DNA of 64,000 bases from Antedon mediterranea (taxonomy: Eukaryota > Echinodermata > Crinoidea > Comatulida > Antedonidae). Under the pieces are notes generated by a model that saw only the letters and a program-made list of their open reading frames with translations, did no database searches and was not told the origin of the DNA. Within the stretch, counting starts at the first letter, position 1. The number at the start of each line of letters is the position of its first letter. Below, one piece after another: positions 55,179-64,000 of this stretch. The stretch is taken from the NCBI RefSeq assembly GCF_964355755.1, contig NC_092679.1, forward strand, positions 9,848,932 through 9,912,931, read 5' to 3'. The position numbers and the translations under genes are program-made.

Positions 55179-56334
55179 ATTTTTCTTTAACTTTCTAACT
55201 GTATACGTCTGTATACAGCTTCTTTCGCTGTACCCCGAGTATTGCACATTCGTGCTTGTTAAAATCAGAAACAAAGTTACATGGCATTATTTTTCATTGA
55301 TTTATTATTCATTTCATATAAATAGAGTATTATCAGCTCTTCAGTCATCTACTGGTTTGAGGCGTAACGGGTAATGCTCAAGTTTGAGTGCTCGCAGTAG
55401 TGGGTTCGAACCTCTAGCGATATTTCTTTTATTTTTTTTTTAATTGAAAATAAATATTTTTTTTTAAAGTGAGATATTTTGAGGGTTGTAAATGTCAGGC
55501 CTAAACAAATGAACCTTTTTTAAAATCAGAAACAAAGTTGCATGGCATTATTTTTCATTGATTGATCATTAATTTCATATAAATAGACTATTATCAGTTC
55601 TTCAGTTATCTACTGGTTTGTGGCGTAACGGGTAATACCCAGGTTTGAGTGCTCTCAGTAGCGTGTTCAAACCTCTAGGGATATTGCTTTTTTTTTACTT
55701 ATTGAAAATAAATATTTTTGTTGAAAATGAGATATTTTTTAGGGTTGTGAATGTCAGGCCTAAAAAAATGAATCTTTTTTAAAATCAGAAACAAAGTTGC
55801 ATGGCATTATTTTTCATTGATTGATCATTCATTTCATATAAATAGACTATTATCAGCTCTTCAGTCATCTACTGGTTTGTGGCGTAACGTGTAATGCTCA
55901 GGTTTGAGTGCTCTGAGTAGTGGGTCGAACCTCTAGGGATTTTTTTTTTCTTTTTTTTTTTAAATATGGTTTTTGAAAGTGAGATATTTTGAGGGTTGTA
56001 AATGTCAGGCCTAAACAAGTGAACCTTTTTTAAAATCAGAAACAAAGTTGCATTGCATTATTTTTCATTGATTGATCATTAATTTCATATAAATAGACTA
56101 TTATCACCTCTTCAGTTATCTACTGGTTTGTGGCTTAACGGGTAATACCCAGGTTTGAGTGCTCTCAGTAGCGGGTTCCAACCTCTAGGGATATTGCTTT
56201 TTTTTCTTATTGAAAATAAATATTTATTTTGAAAATGAGATATTTTTTAGGGTTGTGAATGTCAGGCCTAAAAAAATGGATCTTTTTTAAAATCAGAAAC
56301 AAAGTTGCATGGCATTATTTTTCATTGATTGATC

Positions 56335-58349
56335 TGTTTGTTTCTGTCCACCGAACTCTCCAGTCTCCTTCTGGAATGACTTTAGTAACAATTTTCTTCT
56401 GCCTTTATTACCTCACTTACCAAAGTATGATGATATTTTTATTGTTAACGGTGTGAATGTTTCGTCACACCCTGTAACTGCTAGTTCATTTAATGATTTT
56501 TTTGTTTCTGTTTTTAACCCACCCATAATTTCCAGCTGTGAACCTCCGGTTTGTAATGTCCTAATCCCTGAACTTTCTCAACTTAACTTTAACGTCTACA
56601 ATGTTGAGAAGGTGATTAATGAACTTTCGTCTAATAAATCTCCAGGTCCTGATTCCGTGCATCCATACATATTGAAATCTGCTTCCGAATTTATTGCTCC
56701 AACCATTATTTAATTTGTTTAACTTGTCCCTGCATATGGGGGAAATCCCCGCTAAGTGGAAAATGTCACATATCACTCCTATGTTTAAATCTGTTGATAA
56801 AAATGCAATTTGTAATTACAAACCAATATCCCTTACCCCTATATGTTCGAAACTGCTTGAAAAAATACTGTTTTCAAGTATATCTGATCACGTTGCTTAT
56901 AATTGTCCAATTACTGAAGTCCAGCACGGTTTTTTCCCTCCCGTTCCTATGTTACCCAACTTACCAACCTAACTCATTCCTGGGCATCTTCGCTAGATAA
57001 AACTAAAGCCCCCAGAATTGATGTTATCTTTCTCGACTACGCCAAAGCGTTTGATAAACTGCCTCACCATATTATTTTAAATAAGCTGGCTAGTCTCTTC
57101 AATATCAGAGGCAATGTCTGGAAATGGATCAAGTCATTTCTTTTGTGACGTTCCTAAAGAGTCTTGTATCAAGGATCCATTAGCCCATCATCCCCAGTTA
57201 CCTCTGGCATACCACAGGGCAGCGTACTTGGACCCCTTATTTTTAACTTATTTATAAATGACCTTCCCTCATCTATTATTTCTCCATGTGCATTGTTTGC
57301 CGATGACACGATAATTTATAGAAATATATTTACTGTAGACGATGAAGTTGTTCTTCAGTGCGATCTGATCAGGCTTTACTCTTGGTGTGATCTAAATGAA
57401 ATGGAGCTTAACTTAAATAAAACCAAGGTTCTCCACATTACAAGATCAAGGAAAGAGTATAGATCTGTTTATCGTATAAATGACTTGCCTATTAAATCCG
57501 TATCTAGTCATTGTCATCTGGGGGTCACGATTAATAGTGAACTTACTTGGGATGACCATGTAAACTTAATTATTTCTCGTTCAAATCGAATGTTGGGTTT
57601 TATTACTAGTATTGCAGGAGGATCATCCCCTTCAGCTATTTTCTCACTCTATAAAGCTCTCATTGTCCCCATCCTTGAATATGGTGTCCCAGCGTGGTTG
57701 CCTCGAACCAAAAAACTTACGGAACGTATCGAGACAGTCCAGCGAAGGGCTACTAGGCTTGTCCTTAAACCAACAAGAGGTGAAATGGAATACGAGGAAC
57801 GTCTCACTAAGCTAAATTGGCCTACACTATCTAATCGAAGAAATTATCTTCTGTTATCCTTTATTTGTAAATCACTTATTGGAACGGTTGATTGTAGTAG
57901 TGTTCGTCAATCTATAGTTGTTAATGGCCGTCACCTTGATACACTTCAGTTCATTCATCACTATGCTCGAACCAATTGTCTTCATCATTCCGCTATTAAC
58001 ATATTCCCTAGGTTGTGGGAAGAATTACCGGAAATGATTAAAAATTCTTTAATTTTAGACAGTTTTCCAACATTTTTAAATTCACTTAAATCACATGTTT
58101 TATATTGACTTTGTTGAATCGACTATAATGCATTTTATCCGTTTATTTTATATTGACACTGTTGATTCGTCTATTTGTTATTTAAATATTTTTATATAGT
58201 TTATTATATATCATTGTTGTTACTTTGTGAGTACGGGACCTGAACTCTTGCTATAGTGATTAGGTTCACTTTTAGGTTCCTGCCTACTCCCTTAGTTTCT
58301 GTGTTTTTGTTTGTTTGTATCTGGTTTTTGGCAATAAATAATAATAATA
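56335..58349 (+). mobile_element. 5'-truncated CR1/Jockey-like LINE
   Basis: The array monomer breaks at TTGATTGATC (56334) and resumes at ATTCATTTCATATAAATAG (58350), as for a clean insertion. The 3' end is AATAAATAATAATAATAATA with no poly(A). It contains the 3' part of the second ORF only, with frameshifts. The 3' UTR (58109-58349) has TACGGGACCTGAACTCTTGC. Confidence 0.85.
56345..58108 (+). pseudogene. CR1/Jockey-like reverse transcriptase, frameshifted
   Basis: Three open stretches together cover the RT. 56345-56713 has FWNDFSNNFLLP, ASSFNDFFVSVF and SSNKSPGPDSVHPYILKS. 56694-56935 has GEIPAKWKMSHITPMFKS and YKPISLTPICSKLLEKI. 57000-57140 has IFLDYAKAFDKLPHHIIL. The last, 57164-58108 (314 codons), has TSGIPQGSVLGPLIFNLF, the catalytic LFADDTIIY and the C-terminal thumb region (VQRRATRLV, RLWEELPEMIK). 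Frames change near 56705 and 56935, and stops lie near 57147, so the copy is dead. The clade is judged from motifs only. Confidence 0.85.
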
Positions 58350-61170
58350 ATAATAATTCATTTCATATAAATAGACTATTATCAGCTCTTCAGGTATCTA
58401 CTGGTTTGTGGCGTAACGGGTAATGCTCAGGTTTGAGTGCTCTGAGTAGTGGGTCGAACCTCTAGGGATATTTTTTTCCTTTTTTTTTTAAATTGAAAAT
58501 AAATATGGTTTTTGAAAGTGAGATATTTTGAGGGTTGTAAATGTCAGGCCTAAACAAGTGGACCTTTTTTGAAATCAGAAACAAAGTTGCATGGCATTAT
58601 TTTTCATTGATTGATCATTAATTTCATATATATAGACTATTATCAGCTCCTAAGTCATCTACTGGTTTGTGGCGTAACGGGTAATGCTCAGGTTTGAGTG
58701 CTCTCAGTAGTGGGTTCGAACCTATACGGGTATTTTTTTTCTTTTTTTTTTAATTGAAAATAAATATTGTTTTTGAAAGTGAGATACTTTGAGGGTTGCA
58801 ACTGTCAGGCCTAAACAAGTGAACCTTTTTTAAAATCAGAAACAGAGTTGCATAACATCATTTTACATTGATGGATCATTCATTTTATATAAATAGACTA
58901 TTATCAGCTCTTCACTCATCTACTGGTTTGTGGCGTAACCGGTAATGCTCAGGTTTGAGTTATCTCAGTATGGGGTTCGAACCTCTAGGAATATTTTTTT
59001 TCTTTTTTTTTTATTTGAAAATAAATATTGTTTTTGAAAGTGAGATATTTTGTATGGTTTTAAATGTCAAGCCTAACCAAGTGGACCTTTTTTAAAATCA
59101 GAAACAAAGTTGCATAGCATTATTTTACATTGATGGATCATTCATTTCATATAAATAGACTATTATCAGCTCTTCACTCATCTACTGGTTTGTGGCGTAA
59201 CCGGTAGTGCTCAGGTTTGAGTTCTCGCAGTAGTGGGTTCGAATCTCTACGAATATTATTTTTCTTTCTTTTTTTTAATTGAAAATAAATATTGTTTTTG
59301 AAAGTGAGATATTTTTAAATTGAAAATAAATATTGTTTTTGAAAGTGAGATATTTTGAGGGTTGTAAATGTCAGGCCTAAACAAGTGGACCTTTTTTAAA
59401 ATCAGAAACAAAGTTGCATGGCATTATTTTTCATTGATTTATTATTTATTTCATATAAATAGAGTATTATCAGCTCTTCAGTCATCTACTGGTTTGTGGC
59501 GTAACGGGTAATGCTCAAGTTTGAGTGCTCTCACTAGTGGATTCGAACCTCTACTGATATTTTGTTTTTTTATTTTTTTTTTATTTAAAATAAATATTGT
59601 TTTTGAAAGTGAGATATTTTGAGGGTTGTAAATGTCAGGCCTAAACAAGTGAACCTTTTTTAAAATCAGAAACAAAGTTGCATGGCATTATTTTTCATTG
59701 ATTTATTATTCATTTCATATAAATAGAGTATTATCAGCTCTTCAGTCATCTAATGGTTTGAGGCGTAACGGGTAATGCTCAAGTTTGAGTGCTCGAAGTA
59801 GTGGGTTCGGACCTCTAGGGATATTTCTTTTCTTTTTTTTTTAAATTGAAAATAAATATTTTTTTTGAAAGTGAGATATTTTGAGGGTTGTAAATGTCAG
59901 GCCTAAACAAATGAACCTTTTTTTTAAATCAGAAACAAAGTGGCATGGCATTATTTTTCATTGATTGATCATTAATTTCATATAAATAGACTATTATCAG
60001 CTGTTCAGTTTTCTACTGGTTTGTGGCGTAACAGGTAATACCCAGGGTTGAGTGCTCTGAGTAGTGGGTCGAACCTCTAGGGATATTGCTTTTTTTTTCT
60101 TATTGAAAATAAATATTTTTTGTGAAAATGAGATATTTTTTAGGGTTGTGAATGTCAGGCCTAAACAAGTGAACCTTTTTTAAAATCAGAAACAAAGTTG
60201 CATGGCATTATTTTTCATTGATTGATCATTCATTTCATATAAATAGACTATTATCAGCTCCTCAGTCATCTACTGGTTTGTGGCGTAACGGGTAATGCTC
60301 AGGTTTGAGTGCTCTGAGTAGTGGGTCGAACCTCTAGAGATATTTTTCTATATTTTTTTTTTAAATAGAAAATAAATATGGTTTTTTAAAAGTGAGATAT
60401 TTTGAGGATTGTAAATGTCAGGCCTAAACAAGTGGACATTTTTTAAAATCAGAAACAAAGTTGCATGGCATTATTTTTCATTCATTGATCATTCATTTCA
60501 TATATATAGACTATTATCAGCTCCTCAGTCATCTACTGGTTTGGGGCGTAACGGGTAATGTTTAGGCTTGAGTGCTCTCAGTAGTGGGTTCGAACCTATA
60601 CGGGTATTTTTTTCTTTTTTTTTTAATTGGAAATAAATATTGTTTTTGAAAGTGAGATATTTTGAGGGTTTCAACTGTCAGGCCTAAACAAGTGAACCTT
60701 TTATAAAATCAGAAACAAAGTTGCATGGCATTATTTTTCATTGATTGATCATCCATTTTATATAAATAGACTTTTATCAGCTCTTCAGTCATATACTGGT
60801 TTGCGGCTAACGGGTAATGCTCAGGTTTGAGTGATTTCAATAGTGGGTTCGAACTTCTAGGGATATTTTTTTTCTTTTTTTTTTATTTGAAAATAAATAT
60901 TGTTTTTGAAAGTGAGATATTTTTATGGTTTTAAATGTCAAGCCTAACCAAGTGGACCTTTTTTTAAATCAGAAACAAAGTTGCATAACATCATTTTACA
61001 TTGATGGATCATTCATTTCATATAAATAAACTATTATCAGCTCTTCACTCATCTACTGGTTTGTGGCGTCACCGGTAATGCTCAGGTTTGAGTTCTCTCA
61101 GTAGTGGGTTCGAACCTCTAGGAATATTTTTTTCTTTTTTTTTAAATTGAAAATAAATATTGTTTTTGAA

Positions 61171-62440
61171 ATCAAATACATGTAAAAAGACTGCCATAAA
61201 GCCTTCAAAAGAAGCCAATGTGCTCCTTCATATTCAGTACTTCTTTTCCACCTGGAGTTCTTTTCGAGAGCTGCTGGGTTCCCGCCTGGAAAATGTTTTA
61301 TTTACATGATTTGAACCATATTCTAATGTAAATATTAACAGCATCAAAATTTAACAGTGTGGCGTGTTGACCGCGAATGATTAACATATTATCTTCCCCA
61401 TAATACACGTGCACAAGCTCATTTGCATAACAACCACGACGGCATACCAAACTGTTTAAAATAAAAAAATATAGTTGCACAGACTCCCGCCTGAAAATGG
61501 TACTTTACATGATTTGAAATTATATGAAGCAAAATATATAAGACTAACAAGGACAATAGAGCTTGTCCCCGGAAAGTGCACCTATTCATTGAAATATGAA
61601 ATTAAATATTAGGTCTCCAGTAGGCCTACTAGCCCACCATGTTTGGGGCAGAGCTAATAATGAAAATAGAGCCCAGAATTGCGCTTATACTTATACTTAT
61701 TACCATACATAATCACCTATGATATTTATGATATTTGTTAAAAATTCAACTATCCAGATGCGAATTCAAAAGTTTAGGTAGAGTTTTCTACTTTAAAAAC
61801 TCGACTTCGTATATGCCTAAGGCCTAGCCCGGCGGCGGAACTATTCTAAGTTTCGAAATCAGTCTGGAAATCGGCATCTTTGCAAATGTTTTTATATTTG
61901 ATCTATTTCACTCTCCATTAACCCCATACAAAAATCATCGGAGACAAATTATCTGTTTAAAACATGTTTATTCTGGGACTGTGCGGCCATACACACCAAC
62001 TACCATCCATAAATGTTTATTCATAACATATTACAATACAATATCTTGCATGAATCGGACATTTCGCTACCAATGTAGCAACATTGGTTAACAAAATCAA
62101 AATTCAACAGTGTGGCGTGTTGACCGCGAATTACTAACAATTCTATCTTTCCAACTACACCTGCAAAAACTCATTTGCATAATAACAAACGGCATACCAA
62201 ACTACGGTGAGACATACATTCTCTTCTAAACACGTAACGAAGATAAATATATTTCTTTTTACATTAAATTGAGGGCACTAAACATAAAATTTACGAGATC
62301 AAATACATGTAGCGAAAGCCCAAAAAAAAATTTAAAAATGTGCTCTCCCTGCTTCAGCACTAAGGCCCTGCCACGGCCTTGGGGTCGTTTCCACCACATC
62401 ATCACCAGATGCATTGCTAGTGCCTTCTGAAGATGTGGCA
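61171..62440. repeat. ~1.3 kb module, copy 3
   Basis: Close match to 43790-45060, same order throughout (ATCAAATACATGTAAAAAGA, CTGCTGGGTTCCCGCC, TTGACCGCGAATGATTAACA, TTTGGGGCAGAGCTAATAAT). It lacks the right-hand tRNA-Val-like end: TTCTGAAGATGTGGCATGCC joins directly to an array monomer. Confidence 0.88.
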
Positions 62441-63860
62441 TGCCTTATGGCATAACGGGTAATGCTCAGTTTTGAGTGCTCCCAGTAGTGGGTTCGAACC
62501 TCTAAGGATATTTCTTTTCTTCTTTTTTTTTAATTGAAAATAAATATTTTTTTTAAAGTGAGATATTTTGAGGGTTGTAAATGTCAGGCCTAAACAAATG
62601 AACCTTTTTTAAAATCAGAAACAAAGTTGCATGGCATTATTTTTCATTGATTGATCATTAATTTCATATAAATAGTCTATTATCAGCTCTTCAGTTATCT
62701 ACTGGTTTGTGGCGTAACGGGTAATACCCAGGTTTGAGTGCTCTCAGTAGTAGCGGGTTTCAACCTCTAGGGATATTGCTTTTTTTTGTCTTTTGAAAAT
62801 GAATATATTTTTTTGAAAATGAGATATTTTTTAGGGTTGTGGATGTCAGGCCTAAACAAATGGATCTTTTTTAAAATCAGAAACAAAGTTGCATGGCATT
62901 ATTTTTCATTGATTGTTCATTCATTTCATATAAATAGACTATTATCAGCTCTTCTTTCATCTACTGGTTTGTGGCGTAACCGGTAATGCTCAGATTTGAG
63001 TGCTCTGAGTAGTGGGTCGATCTCTAGGGATATTTTTCTTTCTTTTTTTTTTAAATTGAAAATAAATATGGTTTTTTAAAAGTGAGATATTTTGAGGGTG
63101 GTAAATGTCAGGCCTAAACAAGTGGACATTTTTTAAAATCAGAAACAAAGTTGCATGGCATTATTTTTCATTGATTGATCATTCATTTCATATATATAGA
63201 CTATTATCAGCTCCTCAGTCATCTACTGGTTTGTGGCGTAACGGGTAATGCACAGGTTTGAGTGCTCTCAGTAGTGGGTTCGAACCTATACGGGTATTTT
63301 TTTCTTTTTTTTTTTATTGAAATGAAATATTGTTTTTGAAAGTGAGATATCTTGATGGTTGCAACTGTCAGGCCTAAAGAAGTGAACCTTTTTAAAAATC
63401 AGAAACAAAGTTGCATGGCATTATTTTTCATTGATTGATCATCCATTTCATATAAATAGACTATTATCAGCTCTTTAGTCATATACTGGTTTGCGGCGTA
63501 ACGGGTAATGCTCAGGTTTGAGTGATTTCAATAGTGGGTTCGAACTTCTAGGGATATTTTTTTCTTTTTTTTTTTACTTGAAAATAAATATTGTTTTTGA
63601 AAGTGAGATATTTTTATGGTTTTAAATGTCTAGCCTAACCAAGTGGACCTTTTTTAAATCAGAAACAAAGTTGCATAACATCATTTTACATTGATGGATC
63701 ATTCATTTCATTTAAATAAACTATTATCAGCTCTTCACTCATCTACTAGTTTGAGGCGTAACCGGTAATGCTCAGGTTTGAGTTCTCTCAGTAGTGGGTT
63801 CGAACCTCTAGGAATTTTTTTTCTTTTTTTTTTAAATTGAAAATAGATATTGTTTTTGAA
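62441..63860 (+). repeat. tRNA-like ~260-bp array, block 3
   Basis: Five to six monomers in the same order of types as 60000-61170, between module copies 3 and 4. The array-plus-module unit of about 2.7 kb is therefore itself tandemly repeated (module starts 61171 and 63861). Confidence 0.9.
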
Positions 63861-64000
63861 ATCAAATACATGTAAAAAGACTGTCATAAAGCCTCCAAAA
63901 GAAGCCAATGTGCTCCTTCATATTCAGTACTAATGGGTGAGCCTCTTTTCCACCTGGAGTTCTTTTCGAGAGCTGCTGGGTTCCCGCCCGGAAAATGTTT
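63861..64000. repeat. Module, copy 4, cut by the window end
   Basis: Begins ATCAAATACATGTAAAAAGA and matches 43790-43929 and 61171-61300. It retains ACTAATGGGTGAGC, present in copy 1 and deleted in copy 3. Confidence 0.88.

Larger units (their letters stand above)
54064..55258. mobile_element. Element with TACTCGGGGTAC ends carrying four tRNA-Val-like copies
   Basis: Inserted in an array monomer after GTGAACCTTTTTTT. It begins ACTCGGGGTACCCGAGT (itself palindromic) and near its right end has GTACCCCGAGTATTGCACA. Inside are two tandem copies of a ~528-bp unit (GTTAATTAATTTG at 54231 and 54759). Each unit has two tRNA-Val-like sequences and GTGTGACACACACCACAGCG. The right boundary is uncertain because CATTCGTGCTTG follows the inverted terminus. 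Confidence 0.65.
53341..61170 (+). repeat. tRNA-like ~260-bp array, block 2
   Basis: Same monomer family as 32931-43789. 53620-54060 closely resembles 32930-33380 (shared rare wording GCTAAGGGTTGAGTTCTCGC). 59150-61170 resembles 42270-43789. Interrupted by the tRNA-Val-bearing element (54064-55258) and a LINE (56335-58349). About 17 monomers carry A box, B box and T-run; some have GTGGGTCGAACC with one T missing from the B box. Confidence 0.9.

Overview
The window looks like a piece of repeat-dense, heterochromatin-like chromosome from a metazoan. Evidence is spliced genes with GT/AG introns, metazoan retrotransposon clades (Gypsy, L2, CR1/Jockey-like), THAP/Kolobok-type DNA transposons and tRNA-derived repeats. 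The many CTAGGCCTAG-type palindromes and the transposon mix suggest a marine invertebrate deuterostome, perhaps an echinoderm; this is inference from the sequence only. I see no host housekeeping gene. Essentially everything is satellite DNA or a mobile element, and most long reading frames are transposon genes.

Layout. 1-5780 is a CT-rich satellite built on CTCTCGCTGATCTAT. 5781-7926 is an AT-rich tandem repeat with two alternating monomer lengths. 7927-8123 is a hairpin repeat. 8128-12673 is a decayed Kolobok-like transposon (TTAA target, 25-bp inverted termini) carrying a P2X7 C-terminal-like gene, which is itself split by a 1522-bp unclassified transposon (9897-11418). 12674-12945 holds more hairpins. 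12946-14477 and 20267-21899 are an 87-88 bp satellite, split by a nearly intact 5785-bp Kolobok element (14482-20266) with a seven-exon THAP+DDE transposase and a convergent two-exon P2X7C-like gene. 21900-31765 is a complete, young Gypsy retrotransposon with gag, pol and an extra RING-like ORF. 31766-31940 is leftover satellite and 31941-32930 an unclassified TTAA-bordered sequence. 32931-45815 is a ~260-bp tandem array whose monomer carries tRNA-like Pol III A and B boxes followed by T-runs. It is interrupted by an L2 LINE, a microsatellite-bearing Helitron-like element and a ~1.5 kb module ending in a tRNA-Val-like sequence. 45816-52400 repeats the left side of the window (AT-rich repeat, inverted here; CT satellite; AT-rich; hairpins; 88-bp satellite) but WITHOUT the transposons, so it serves as an internal pre-insertion reference. 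52400-64000 repeats the module and the tRNA-like array, interrupted by a tRNA-Val-bearing element and a broken CR1/Jockey-like LINE.

The most notable points are the order-conserved multi-satellite super-repeat (~40 kb or more), the array of roughly 55-65 tRNA-like units, hairpins with a constant loop and covarying stems, two Kolobok-type elements whose target sites can be reconstructed exactly, the nested unclassified transposon, and the accessory zinc-finger ORF in the Gypsy element. All coordinates and exon junctions were read by eye.
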